From contig LNEB01000012.1 of the NCBI GenBank assembly GCA_001464795.1, positions 1-64,000 of the forward strand: 64,000 nucleotides of DNA. Direction: 5' to 3'. The notes below the pieces were generated by a model. That model did not search any database and had not been told where the DNA came from. It worked only from the letters and a program-made list of their open reading frames with translations. This document shows positions 1 to 8,414 of the stretch, in pieces; the stretch's first letter is position 1, and the number at the start of each line of letters is the position of its first letter. A program made the translations under genes and the position numbers. Source of the stretch: Bdellovibrionales bacterium Ga0074139. GTDB taxonomy: Bacteria; Bdellovibrionota; Bdellovibrionia; Bdellovibrionales; Bdellovibrionaceae.

Positions 1-486
1 ATTTACTAAAATTGAAGCTGACGTTTGATTATTCACCGCAAGGGGTGCCATAGCGACTGTCAGCACCGGAGCTGTAGAGTCTTTTCGAAAAATTCTTACA
101 GTCTCGCCGATCATTCCAGAAACGGTTTCAACTACGATTCGCACGCGGTGCTCTCCGTCAACAAGTTGATTCAAAACTAACGACCTGCTGGAGCAATCAA
201 CCACTGGCATTTGATTGAGCTGACACGTAATACTTCTAACTTCAGAGTCTTGCACATTAGCCAATCGGAAAGCTAATGTGTGGGTGGGAGTGTTGATCAG
301 AGTTGGAGTTGTGCTTTCAAAAGTGACAGAAGGCATTTGCAAAACTGACTGTGATGCAAGGTCTGCGGTTTCGGTATTGACTTGAAACTGAGAACCACAA
401 TTTTGAAAGGAAAAAAGAACGAAAAACGAGAAGAACCAAAACAAAACAATACGAGCCCCGAACCTTTTAGAAAAAGTCACACCCAT
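1..486 (-). CDS. Partial lipoprotein with Ig-like region (5' end only)
   Basis: The frame is open from an ATG at 486 leftward to the window edge (162 codons), so the C-terminal part is outside. The protein starts with a basic stretch, a hydrophobic segment at about residues 12-27 and FQNCG at 27-31, which looks like a lipoprotein signal although Asn before the Cys is not canonical. After it come Thr/Ser-rich sequence and a stretch ending VRIFRKDSTAPVLTV, a phrase style typical of bacterial Ig-like repeat surface proteins. It is probably an exported, lipid-anchored surface protein. No function can be assigned from this fragment. Confidence 0.6.
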   Translation of the reverse strand, partial: MGVTFSKRFGARIVLFWFFSFFVLFSFQNCGSQFQVNTETADLASQSVLQMPSVTFESTTPTLINTPTHTLAFRLANVQDSEVRSITCQLNQMPVVDCSSRSLVLNQLVDGEHRVRIVVETVSGMIGETVRIFRKDSTAPVLTVAMAPLAVNNQTSASILVN

Positions 487-606
487 GGATTCCCCCAAGT
501 CTTAATTTTGTGCCGGATAACATGACGAATCAAGCTCACATCTCAATTTGGTACAGCTGTAAAACAAGAAAGTGTTTTCTACTGGAAAACTTGCCTCGGG
601 TTAGGA

Positions 607-1779
607 CTAATGACTTGTCAGCGTAGCCTCATAGATTCGAATGACTTCAGATATTTGAGCATTCTTTTTAAAACGTTTTTTAAAATCCAACCAAAAATTT
701 TTAAATTCGGGGCTTGTTTTAAATAGTCTTTGGAAATCCTGAAGTTGATGCTTTTGAATTGTCATCCAATCGGCCTTCGCTTTTTCATAAACAAGAGGAT
801 TGGTCTTTGGCATCGTAGCTCTTGGTTGATCTATGAAATAGGTCAGTAGAGTTCGTAAGTGCATATCATCGATGGCAACTGAATGGGAATCCTCGTGATC
901 AATTCTATATAGTAAATCTTCGTAATTATCTTTTAGAACTTGCGAGTAGTTTTGGTCTAAAAAAATGTCATCAATGAACCCAATCACTTCCAATCTTCTT
1001 TTATAAAAAGCAGGAATTTCTTCAGCGCTAAGATAAAGAATCTCTGCCACATCTGCACTCGAAGAGCGCCCCGCATGAGCACTCCAATCATGAATCAAAA
1101 ATTGATAAGGCGACATGTCTCCACCGTCTGCAAATTCTGATCTTACTGTAATTCCCACCGAATAAAAAAATGCATTACGAGAGCGTACTAAATCAAGTTT
1201 CTCGCTCATACCCATCACTGGCAGCAGGTAGCCAAACCGGGGGTGGCTTTTTAAAAAATTTTCGTTAAAGGGATTTTTCATCGAATTTTGCCGAGCGATA
1301 TCATCTTCTAAAAAAAGAGTGCCGAACTGGGGATCGATGGTCATGACCATGCTGTGCCAAAGACTCAAAACCAGTAAGTCATCGTAGCGATAAGAATCAT
1401 TGATCGTTCGGTCGGCGTGATCAATGGCTTTCTTGGCAAATTCAAGTAAACTATTTTTGGTATTCTTTTGAGTTAAAATCTGAAGCCGATCGGTAAGATT
1501 GTTTTTCATCTGCAGCACCTGTGAGCTCATCACACCTTCAGTACTAAACCCAAAGGGTCGATTTGGATCTCGAATTTCTTGTGCCCGGTGCCTTTGATAA
1601 AGCACATTATGCGCTAAAAACGGATCCATACTGATTTCTTGGTAAGCGTAGGATTTTTTGGTTGAAACAACTGCTGTGCATTTAATTGGCTGTTCAGCGC
1701 CACTCAATTGACCAAAAAATTGACACACAATCAATGCGATTGCTGCTAGATTTAAGTTTAAAAGCTTCTTGGTCATCAT
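607..1779 (-). CDS. Unknown secreted protein
   Basis: A 390-residue protein with a clear N-terminal signal peptide: MMTKK, a hydrophobic core at about residues 7-24 and a likely cleavage after LSGA. The mature part is hydrophilic and has no motif I recognise. A YRIDHEDSHS stretch and several Asp/His pairs are present but do not form a known metal site. It is monocistronic and divergent from the kinase gene at 1848, with a 68-bp shared upstream region. The two adjacent Met codons at the start cannot be separated. Export to the periplasm or outside is inferred; the role is unknown. Confidence 0.6.
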   Translation of the reverse strand: MMTKKLLNLNLAAIALIVCQFFGQLSGAEQPIKCTAVVSTKKSYAYQEISMDPFLAHNVLYQRHRAQEIRDPNRPFGFSTEGVMSSQVLQMKNNLTDRLQILTQKNTKNSLLEFAKKAIDHADRTINDSYRYDDLLVLSLWHSMVMTIDPQFGTLFLEDDIARQNSMKNPFNENFLKSHPRFGYLLPVMGMSEKLDLVRSRNAFFYSVGITVRSEFADGGDMSPYQFLIHDWSAHAGRSSSADVAEILYLSAEEIPAFYKRRLEVIGFIDDIFLDQNYSQVLKDNYEDLLYRIDHEDSHSVAIDDMHLRTLLTYFIDQPRATMPKTNPLVYEKAKADWMTIQKHQLQDFQRLFKTSPEFKNFWLDFKKRFKKNAQISEVIRIYEATLTSH

Positions 1780-1847
1780 GCTTTGGGGTTAGCAATTTTG
1801 ATGACTAAAAAATCACAAATGGACCTTCTTGTCAGCACTCGGACGAC

Positions 1848-2375
1848 ATGCTATTTGATGTCATGCATTTTGAGAGTCAAAATAGAATTTTCATCTTAGG
1901 CAATAGCGGCTCTGGAAAAACCTGGTTGGCCAATGCTCTAAATGCCCATTTAGATGTTAAAATAATTTCCTTAGACGAAGTTTGCTGGGAACCCGGTGGG
2001 TACTACAAACGTCGATCACAAGATGCCATTGAGTCTGATCTTAAAAGAATTTCACATGATGCAAACTGGATCACCGAGGGTGTTTACGGAGATCTTGCCG
2101 AGCTTCTATTCCCCAGATTGACCCATTTCCTATGGTTAGATTTAGACCCTGCACTTTGTTCAGAATATGTTTCAACCCGGGGCTTTGAAAATATCCCCTG
2201 GATGGATAGCTCTGAAAAAATTCAAAGCTATTTAAGTCACATCAAATCCTACGCTAAGAATTCTGGACCGATGTCACGGGATCATCATGAGCTCCTATTT
2301 AATTCATATTCTGGAAAAAAAATGGTTTTCAAATCACGTTTAGATATAAACAAATTTATTGAAAGCTTTGAATGA
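1848..2375 (+). CDS. P-loop kinase, adenylate kinase / FlaR-like
   Basis: A 175-residue P-loop NTPase. The Walker A motif is GNSGSGKTW near residues 18-26, after a short beta strand (RIFILG). LDEVCWEPGG at about 45-54 and WITEGVYGDLAELLFPR further on match the arrangement in small 'topology modulation protein'/FlaR-like kinases, where the Asp and Arg residues bind substrate. WLDLD near residue 100 is in the place of a second strand. The substrate of this family is not firmly known. The 3' end overlaps the next gene by 4 bases, so the two are probably translated together. Start could be the Met at codon 1 or codon 6. Confidence 0.7.
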   Translation: MLFDVMHFESQNRIFILGNSGSGKTWLANALNAHLDVKIISLDEVCWEPGGYYKRRSQDAIESDLKRISHDANWITEGVYGDLAELLFPRLTHFLWLDLDPALCSEYVSTRGFENIPWMDSSEKIQSYLSHIKSYAKNSGPMSRDHHELLFNSYSGKKMVFKSRLDINKFIESFE

Positions 2376-2908
2376 ATTTACAACCGACTTTGATTGGAAA
2401 ACGAATAAGCCTTCGTCCGCTTCAACAAGAAGATTTTGATAATTTATTTCTCGCAGCCTCTGATCCCAAAATCTGGGAAGCACATCCGATTCCTGATCGC
2501 TATTTACCAGAAACTTTCAAAACCTATTTTGAAAAGCTTCTAGATTCAAAAGGGGCACTTGTTATTACTGACAATCAGAATTCAGAGGTGATTGGCACTT
2601 CAAGTTTTTATGACTATCTCGAGCACGAAAAGTCAGTGATCATCGGCTACACGTTTTTAACCCGTAAGTACTGGGGTGGAAGCTTTAACCATGAGCTCAA
2701 AAAATTAATGATGGATTATGCTTTTCACTTTGTCGAAACCTGCCTATTTCACGTTGGTGCTGATAATATTAGATCTCGAAAAGCCATGCTGAAAATTGGG
2801 GGCGTACTTTTCGATGAATTTGAAAAAATCGGCTTTCGAGGGAAGCTTTATAAGAATGTAGCTTACAAAATTGAGAAGCCTAAGAAAAACACGACCGAAC
2901 AGTATTAA
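2372..2908 (+). CDS. GNAT acetyltransferase, RimJ/RimL-like
   Basis: A 178-residue GNAT-family N-acetyltransferase. The N-terminus GKRISLRPLQQEDFDNLF is the usual RimJ/RimL opening, and the core IGTSSFYDY ... IGYTFLTRKYWGG and the late NIRSRKAMLKIGG match the acetyl-CoA-binding and final helix segments of that family (NxxSxxxxxKxG). Such enzymes acetylate ribosomal protein N-termini or small amines; the target here is unknown. It overlaps the upstream kinase gene by 4 bases and probably shares its transcript. Confidence 0.75.
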   Translation: MNLQPTLIGKRISLRPLQQEDFDNLFLAASDPKIWEAHPIPDRYLPETFKTYFEKLLDSKGALVITDNQNSEVIGTSSFYDYLEHEKSVIIGYTFLTRKYWGGSFNHELKKLMMDYAFHFVETCLFHVGADNIRSRKAMLKIGGVLFDEFEKIGFRGKLYKNVAYKIEKPKKNTTEQY

Positions 2909-2981
2909 ACTGACTTCGGTTGAGTCTAAGATCACAATTCGGTACTTCATTTGTGTCCACAAATCAAAACAAGGAGACAAA

Positions 2982-3509
2982 ATGAAGTCCGTGATTCTTA
3001 TTTTCAGTTTACTGACTACCCCTCTTGCTTTTTCTCAAGAAAATCGAACTGAGTTCGATATCCGTGATGACAAAAAATACGGCGTATTTTTAGGACTCGG
3101 ATCCCCCTACCCTTCGCTTATTGGAATTAATTTGGGCTACAATATTCAAGATCTTCGCATCACAACTGGTTTTGCAGAAGTTGAAACCACTTCAAGTCTT
3201 TCCTTTGATGGTCAAGGCTGGACCTCAAAGAAAATGAAGGCCACCTCTTATGATGTTGGCTTAGAACATTATTTCGACCGTGGCGCTGCACTTCGTCCTT
3301 TAGTCGGAGCTCATATGGGATATGTGGAGATCAGCGGCAGTGGCGAACTCGAAATTCAAGGCTTTTCAAAAGACACCCTCCATAGCTACATCAATGTTGG
3401 CTTAGATTATATGAGTGAAACTGGATATCAGGTGGCCTTTGGTTTCAATCAAGGACTCGTTAACAACTCAAAAAGTAGCATTTACATCAATACCGGGATG
3501 TTTTTCTAA
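2982..3509 (+). CDS. Small outer-membrane beta-barrel protein (predicted)
   Basis: A 175-residue exported protein. I place the start at ATG 2982 because it follows AAGGAGAC at 2971-2978 and begins a clean signal peptide (MKSVILIFSLLTTPLAFSQ); an upstream in-frame ATG at 2871 would lie inside the acetyltransferase gene. The mature part has alternating aromatic/glycine strands (GVFLGLGSPYPSLIGINLGY, YDVGLEHYFDR, GAHMGYVEI, INVGLDYMSETG) and ends in YINTGMFF, an aromatic-terminated last strand typical of outer-membrane barrels. It is probably a small 8-stranded barrel; the function is unknown. Confidence 0.65.
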   Translation: MKSVILIFSLLTTPLAFSQENRTEFDIRDDKKYGVFLGLGSPYPSLIGINLGYNIQDLRITTGFAEVETTSSLSFDGQGWTSKKMKATSYDVGLEHYFDRGAALRPLVGAHMGYVEISGSGELEIQGFSKDTLHSYINVGLDYMSETGYQVAFGFNQGLVNNSKSSIYINTGMFF

Positions 3510-3524
3510 GTTTAGGCTTCTGTT

Positions 3525-5561
3525 TTGCAAATACATATCAGCTATATGGTATTGAATTTGGCAGGCTTTAACTTGAACAGACATTGGACATCAAGAGACA
3601 TTTTCAGGCTTTCGAAATGTTTCTTGATGTTAGCTGTGGTTTTTAACTGCCAAGTGTCTCATTCTGAGACATTTAATAACGAAGCTTTATTTCAAAGAGC
3701 CTTTGATAGCAGCGCTTTTGTTTTACATGTTGTAAAAAACAATCCGAAGTTTTTAAAAGAGCTCAGTCCTAAAGAGCACCACACATTGATCAATCTGCAA
3801 CCCATCGTTGAAAAAATAACGACCTACAATTGGCTGAAAAAAAACAAGTTTCACGAGTACGCTGATCAAAGTCAAAAAACATTTTACCATGTTACAAGCA
3901 AAAACCAAGTCCGGTCCGTTTCGTTTCCTTTAAACTTTGGTGTTAATCTTCGTTTTTCAGATCAAATCCAAGTCTTTGATTTAAAAGATGGCAGCCCCAC
4001 ACGCACAGCTGTGACGACGGATTCTTTAAGTGATGACATTTTGATCAACCGCAAGAAGATCAATCAAAAAGGCAGCCTGCTTACTTTAGGAGATGCCTTT
4101 GCTTTGATCTTACACGAGTTTGGACATAAGCTTGGAGATCAAAAAGACCAAAATGCAGTGGACTCCCTTGCAAGCAAAATTAAAAACTTTATTGAACAAA
4201 ACACAACGAGGTTTCAATTTCCATCTGGCCAAGTTCAAATCTTTAAATTAAAAAATGCCCCATTTGATCCCTGGGCAGAGGCCATTAGCTACGGTCTTTA
4301 CCAAGGTGTTAATATCCCATTTACATTCGCAAATTTTTCAGCCTATCACCAGGAAGGTGTATGGGTTTTGATTGAAAATCAATCATCCGTTCAGGATGCC
4401 ACATCTTTAATATTTAAACACATAGACCCTATCGTCGATTATGTTTCTGATCCGGGCTACAACTGGGCCACTATGAGTTGGTATTTAGCTAACGAAGTCC
4501 AAGTTGTCGAAAAAGCTCCATCGCAGTTTTCAATCGAGTTGAACATGAATCATCTGCAATTTGTCGTTCCGTTCGTAAAACCAGATTCTCCCCACCCTCA
4601 AACTGTAAACCTCTATGAAAATTTATTTCGTATGCAATCTTTTACAGGAGATTTTATTAGCCAATCAACTGTAATTGAAAACAAGGGGTCACAACTCAAA
4701 GTTCTAAGTCAAAATCCAAAACCTCACCGTTTTCAAGATCCCACCATCGAAGTTCAAACACTCCCTTTTCTGTGGCGAAATCAAGATCTTGTTTTTCAAT
4801 ATCAAATTAAGGGACAACATAGAAATCCCATTCAAGAAAATAATGGAATCCCACTTCGGGCGATGTTAATTATTGACTACAATGGACAACGCTTAGAGAT
4901 TTTGTCTAAGAAAAAACTAACTCATGATATCCATGAATTTGTGATTCCTGAAATGCAAAAAAAGGGACAAGGAACACTTCAAGTTGTATCCTTAGAACTT
5001 GTACCGGAGACTCCGGATCTGACAAAGCTCAGTTCATTTCGTGTGAAACTCTTTCTTGAAAAATTGGACTCCATTCAACTATCTGGAAAAGTAAACTTTC
5101 CAAAGCCACAAATGATTTCTCATGAATTGCATGGCTCAAAACTTGTTTTAAAGCTTCAGGCACAAGAAAAACTTCATTCACTTACACTTCTGCAAAAATA
5201 TGAACTTATAAGCCAATTCAAATCTGTTCTTTTTCCCAATCGACCCGAGGAAAGACAAGTTGTAGGACCAAAAAATATTTCGAAAAAATGGATTTGGCTT
5301 AATTTTAGTCAGCAAAATATGGTTCAATCTCTAGAAGCTGGCGTATTAAAAATTGAGATCGATTTAGATCAAAACGCTAAAATTCAATCTCAAGTGACCT
5401 ACCCTATTTATGCAGGACCCATTCTTGTCAGTCAGGAAACTCAGCATCACTTTGTCGAAGGCCCTAGATCCATCGAATCCATCGAAGTTATTACAGAAAG
5501 TTTGCAAAGCCTTTTGCCTAAAAATGGTAAGGGCGCTATAAAATGCCGTCTTATTTTGTAG
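3525..5561 (+). CDS. Large secreted HExxH protein, putative metalloprotease
   Basis: A 678-residue protein with HEFGHKLGD at about residues 197-205, a zinc-binding HExxH placed after a hydrophobic helix (FALIL). Asp residues follow closely, but the third ligand cannot be assigned; the position expected for a metzincin is Lys. Residues about 30-47 form the hydrophobic part of a signal peptide ending near VSHSETF. The C-terminal 300 residues are beta-rich and hydrophilic. The start is uncertain: TTG 3525 has a weak AGG upstream, ATG 3546 has none, and both give an unusually long N-region. Secretion is inferred and peptidase activity is unproven. Confidence 0.55.
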   Translation: MQIHISYMVLNLAGFNLNRHWTSRDIFRLSKCFLMLAVVFNCQVSHSETFNNEALFQRAFDSSAFVLHVVKNNPKFLKELSPKEHHTLINLQPIVEKITTYNWLKKNKFHEYADQSQKTFYHVTSKNQVRSVSFPLNFGVNLRFSDQIQVFDLKDGSPTRTAVTTDSLSDDILINRKKINQKGSLLTLGDAFALILHEFGHKLGDQKDQNAVDSLASKIKNFIEQNTTRFQFPSGQVQIFKLKNAPFDPWAEAISYGLYQGVNIPFTFANFSAYHQEGVWVLIENQSSVQDATSLIFKHIDPIVDYVSDPGYNWATMSWYLANEVQVVEKAPSQFSIELNMNHLQFVVPFVKPDSPHPQTVNLYENLFRMQSFTGDFISQSTVIENKGSQLKVLSQNPKPHRFQDPTIEVQTLPFLWRNQDLVFQYQIKGQHRNPIQENNGIPLRAMLIIDYNGQRLEILSKKKLTHDIHEFVIPEMQKKGQGTLQVVSLELVPETPDLTKLSSFRVKLFLEKLDSIQLSGKVNFPKPQMISHELHGSKLVLKLQAQEKLHSLTLLQKYELISQFKSVLFPNRPEERQVVGPKNISKKWIWLNFSQQNMVQSLEAGVLKIEIDLDQNAKIQSQVTYPIYAGPILVSQETQHHFVEGPRSIESIEVITESLQSLLPKNGKGAIKCRLIL

Positions 5562-5594
5562 TATTTCTTTTATCTCTGCAGAAACTTCGAAAAG

Positions 5595-5608
5595 AAAAAA
5601 TTGGTCGG
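5595..5608. repeat. Candidate left attachment site (14-bp repeat of tRNA-Pro 3' end)
   Basis: AAAAAATTGGTCGG here is identical to 10919-10932, where it forms the last bases of tRNA-Pro (CCGACCA on the minus strand) plus the downstream T-run. This copy lies 38 bp beyond the 3' end of the recombinase gene. Similarity continues weakly (GCGAC against GTGAC). It is a good candidate for the duplicated half-site left by integration at the tRNA 3' end, though 14 bp is short. Confidence 0.5.
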
Positions 5609-5645
5609 GGCGACGTTTTTAAGCGTAAACCCCTGAAACCATTCG

Positions 5646-6761
5646 TTATCGAATTCCGCGAGAAGCATAGGGAAGAAACGAGATCACATTAGGTCCATTA
5701 CTCTTCGGAAGCCCGTATCCTAGCTTGTCGGTTCCACCAAGGACATCGACTCCGGCCTTTCTTAAGTAACCGTTCGTTGTCTTGAGCTGACTGTGCCCGA
5801 CAATTGCCATGACTCTTGCTAAAGCTTCACCGCGCGCCAAAAGATTCGTGATGAATGTTGCCCGAAGGTCATGGAATTTTACTTCCGTGATTCCAATAGC
5901 AGCACAGAATTCTCGGGTCACTCGCGCTTGTTCCCCCGAGGTCCATTCTATGAGCCTCGGTAGAACGAAGTCGCTAGAGTCAGTACTTTTGATTCGAAGT
6001 TCCTTTAAAAAATCTAAAAGATCATTCGAGATGGGTACCACCCGTGACCTCTGCGTTTTTGTGGGGCCGATTCCATTCTTTGACGACCACGCTTTAGAAA
6101 TCGAAATCGTTCTTCCTTGAAGATCAATATCGGTCCACTTCAGAGCATAAAGCTCACCTGATCTGCATCCCGTCAAGAGTGCCATCACCCATGCGAAATA
6201 GAATCGATGATTCGTAACTTTGGCTTCATGAAGGAAAATTTCAACTTCTGCATTGGTTAAAACTTTTCCTTCGACATCAGGCACCTGTACCGAAATTCCA
6301 TTACATGGGTTTCGATCAAGAATTCCTTCTTCAACCGCCATCTCAAAAATTCTTCGCGTAAGTTTCAGAATCGTTCTTCGAGAGTTCGGTGTCACAATCT
6401 CTTTACACTTTTCAAAAATCATTTCATGAACATCTGATTTAGAAATTTTATGAATTTCGATCTGATCCCAATGAGGATTCACCCAGACGTTCAAGCGATC
6501 ATAGTTGATGATTGTGGAAGGCTTTTTGGTAAGTTTCATCTGATTTAAACAGACGACTCTCCATTCTCCCCATCGATACGGAACTTTTTCTTCTCGTCGT
6601 TGTGCAAGCTCGCGCATGAGCTCGAACTCGACGGACTCTGCTTTCTTACGAGTTTCAATTCCGCGGCGTTTGCGCTGAATTCGAATTCCTCGGTTATCAA
6701 AGCCGTTCACGTAAACTTCGAAAAATGTTTTTTCACTTTCTAGATATGTTCGTATTGCCAT
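5646..6761 (-). CDS. int: Tyrosine recombinase / phage-type integrase
   Basis: A 371-residue site-specific recombinase. Catalytic residues of the family are visible: Arg200 in TGCRSGEL, Lys235 in PTKTQRSR, His297/Arg300 in FHDLRATF, His323 in VGHSQ and the nucleophile Tyr332 in TTNGYLR. The N-terminal 60 residues resemble an arm-binding domain, followed by a helical core-binding domain (about 65-160). It is 2 bp downstream of an excisionase-like gene and 38 bp from the candidate attachment repeat, as expected for an element integrated at a tRNA. Local GC is higher than in the chromosomal neighbour: by hand count 34 of 60 bases at 5701-5760 against about 22 of 60 at 4921-4980. The gene appears intact. 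Confidence 0.9.
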   Translation of the reverse strand: MAIRTYLESEKTFFEVYVNGFDNRGIRIQRKRRGIETRKKAESVEFELMRELAQRREEKVPYRWGEWRVVCLNQMKLTKKPSTIINYDRLNVWVNPHWDQIEIHKISKSDVHEMIFEKCKEIVTPNSRRTILKLTRRIFEMAVEEGILDRNPCNGISVQVPDVEGKVLTNAEVEIFLHEAKVTNHRFYFAWVMALLTGCRSGELYALKWTDIDLQGRTISISKAWSSKNGIGPTKTQRSRVVPISNDLLDFLKELRIKSTDSSDFVLPRLIEWTSGEQARVTREFCAAIGITEVKFHDLRATFITNLLARGEALARVMAIVGHSQLKTTNGYLRKAGVDVLGGTDKLGYGLPKSNGPNVISFLPYASRGIR

Positions 6762-6763
6762 GT

Positions 6764-7045
6764 TTAAAATCCTTGTCTTTGGACCAAGGCACGGCAGTCG
6801 TTTAAACTAAACCTAAGACGTCGTCCGAATTTTGCGAAACGAATCTGATCCCGGTGGACCATGATTCTAAGCGCATTTTCGGTGATCGCTAAAAAGTGAG
6901 CCGCTTCTTTTGTTGTTAGCCACTCGCGTTCAATTCGATTTTCAAAGAGCTTCGAGCTAGACAGCTCGCGGACGTTGTTCTTGAGATGCACATTACTTCC
7001 GTTCAGCAAACCCTTCAAGGCTTGCAACAGAGTGATATTTCTCAA
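6764..7045 (-). CDS. Excisionase-like HTH protein
   Basis: A 93-residue protein whose C-terminal half, WLTTKEAAHFLAITENALR followed by basic sequence and FAKFGRRLRFSLNDC, is a MerR/excisionase-type winged helix-turn-helix. The N-terminal 40 residues are not recognisable, and the start could be internal. It is encoded just upstream of the recombinase with a 2-bp gap, so the two are very probably cotranscribed. The likely role is directional control of excision and/or repression of the element; this rests on the domain and position. Confidence 0.75.
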   Translation of the reverse strand: MRNITLLQALKGLLNGSNVHLKNNVRELSSSKLFENRIEREWLTTKEAAHFLAITENALRIMVHRDQIRFAKFGRRLRFSLNDCRALVQRQGF

Positions 7046-7137
7046 TTCAGATGGCGCAGTTTTTCATTTTAGATTTCTATTTTTTCGCTTCCCATCCCCA
7101 CATTCTATTTCCTAAATCCCAGTCAGTTTGTTTTTAT

Positions 7138-7241
7138 CCCCGCCGCTCCCCATTTCATTCCAGGCTTGAGGCCCCTTTCTCGTAACATCGTGGAGGGGGA
7201 GGGGTCTCAAGCCGATCAGGGATGAAATCTCTTGCGGCGGG
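7138..7241. other. Large imperfect hairpin (about 104 nt)
   Basis: Three nested complementary segments are stacked in register. CCCGCCGC (7139-7146) pairs with GCGGCGGG (7234-7241), ATTTCAT (7152-7158) with ATGAAAT (7222-7228), and a 13-bp stem GGCTTGAGGCCCC (7163-7175) with GGGGTCTCAAGCC (7201-7213), including one G-T wobble. The apical loop is 25 nt. This could be a structured RNA, a DNA hairpin used in replication or transfer, or a transcription barrier. No family is recognised. Confidence 0.6.
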
Positions 7242-7304
7242 TCCCTAAGTCTTTGATTTTCTTTGCCCGCTTTTTGATTTCGTATTCGTGCGCCACGCGA
7301 GTTT

Positions 7305-7332
7305 CGTAGACGCGGTCTACGATTCGTCTACG
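7305..7332. promoter_or_regulatory. Helically phased GTCTACG repeats
   Basis: GTCTACG occurs at 7315-7321 and 7326-7332 (11-bp pitch), and its inverse CGTAGAC at 7305-7311 (10-bp pitch). The first pair makes a perfect 7-bp inverted repeat with a 3-nt centre, and the outer pair CGTAGACG/CGTCTACG an 8-bp inverted repeat. One-turn spacing suggests protein binding on one DNA face, plausibly the excisionase-like protein or the recombinase. Confidence 0.4.
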
Positions 7333-7382
7333 TTTGTGGAGCGCATACCTCTCATAATATGGGAACTGGGTGACATCGTTTT

Positions 7383-7478
7383 ATGATTGAGCCAAAGGCG
7401 AGGACCAATCCTTGGGGTGTTTATGTGACGCGTGAGCGAGAGAATAGGTTTGCGATGACGATGTTAGATTCCTTATGA
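7383..7478 (+). CDS. Possible 31-residue ORF
   Basis: ATG to TGA frame of 31 codons containing a NPWGVYVTRERENRFAM stretch. There is no clear ribosome binding site, no signal peptide and no recognisable family. It is listed only because it lies in the otherwise unexplained control region of the element; it may be chance. Confidence 0.15.
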   Translation: MIEPKARTNPWGVYVTRERENRFAMTMLDSL

Positions 7479-7517
7479 GAGCCTAAATTAAATGTTAAAA
7501 AGTAATAGGATTTATAA

Positions 7518-8357
7518 ATGAAAATTCCGCCACTTTTTCCGCCTCCTAAAGAAGGTGATCATCAACTCTTTAGAAATATAGCTCGGCTTAAAGTTGAATT
7601 TACGAATCCGGCCACTGGTGATATTTTCAAGACCGAGGCGACGGCATTTAGTTAGAGTGTTGGCTTAAAAAGCTGGGTCGTTACTAATAGACATTGCCTC
7701 GATGTTCATTATGGCGATCGAAAAGGAAAAGGGCTTGTCCTAACAGCACTTTGGATTATTTATCCTGGTCCGCGAGATGGAAATAAGTTCTACCAATTTT
7801 CTTGTGATCTAGATCGTGTGGAGTTTTCTTTTTGCGACGAGGGAGATCTAGCAGGCATACCTTCTGATGCTTTAACAACCGGACCAGACGGAGGTTACGC
7901 AACTTTCAATCTGTATGATCAGATCGTTGTGAATGATTCATTTTTTGACAATGTGTCCGTCGGGAGCGAAGTCGTTTTTATAGGTTACCCAGCCAGGCTG
8001 TGGGACCAAAACAATCATCTGCCAATTCTAAGAAACTCTTCGATAAGCAGTATCCCTTCGTTCAATTATTCTATTGAAGATCAAGTGGATGAACCCCGAG
8101 TTTTAGTTAGCGGGATGTCTCTGGGTGGAAATAGCGGTAGTCCGGTATTTTTTCAGACGAAGGTTTCGTTGGTATTGGTCGGTGTGATGTCTGGTCATTA
8201 TTTTTCGGATGCGACTCACAAGTGGACGTCAGAAATTGTGGATGCCGAACAGAACGCTTCTCACGCTCTTCGAACCCACACGGGATTGTCCTACTTTGTG
8301 AAATCGCACCTGCTCCATAAGATTGCAAGTTGGCCGAAAAAAAGTCGTCACGGATAG
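7518..8357 (+). pseudogene. Trypsin-like serine protease interrupted by in-frame TAG
   Basis: ATG 7518 follows AGGA by 7 nt and opens a frame that runs to 8357, broken only by TAG at 7653-7655 (codon 46). Both sides read as one protein. Downstream of the stop, VVTNRHCLD carries the catalytic His (codon 59), a GDLA segment (codons 109-112) may hold the Asp, and GGNSGSPVF holds the nucleophile Ser (codon 206). The stop sits just before the His strand, in TAFS-stop-SVG, where relatives often have an aromatic residue, so a Tyr-to-amber change is plausible. No signal peptide is present. Alternatives are readthrough, a sequencing error, or a truncated product from GTG 7818, which would lack the His. 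Confidence 0.7.
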
Positions 8358-8377
8358 TCTACTTGAGCAAACAATAA

Positions 8378-8395
8378 CCCTCCAGCAAAGGAGGG
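8378..8395. terminator. Hairpin between convergent genes
   Basis: CCCTCC (8378-8383) and GGAGGG (8390-8395) form a 6-bp GC-rich stem with a 6-nt loop, between the protease gene and the leftward metalloprotease gene. There is no T-run on either side, so it is at best a Rho-independent-like stop or a transcript-end stabiliser. Confidence 0.35.
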
Positions 8396-8414
8396 CCGAT
8401 GAATCCTATTCTTT

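Larger units (their letters stand above)
7046..7517. other. Intergenic control region of the element
   Basis: This 472-bp stretch lies between the divergent excisionase-like gene and the broken protease gene. It holds a large imperfect hairpin (7138-7241), phased 7-bp repeats (7305-7332) and one small ORF of doubtful status (7383-7478). I see no tRNA and no convincing paired promoter hexamers. AGGA at 7507-7510 is the ribosome binding site of the protease gene. Confidence 0.6.

Noticed and set aside
2744-2980. 78-codon minus-strand frame at 2.8 kb
   Set aside because: It is antisense to the GNAT gene and the start of the barrel gene, both of which are well supported.
7138-7241. Retron or CRISPR-like origin for the hairpin region
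   Set aside because: There is no reverse transcriptase, no repeat-spacer periodicity and no cas gene in the window.
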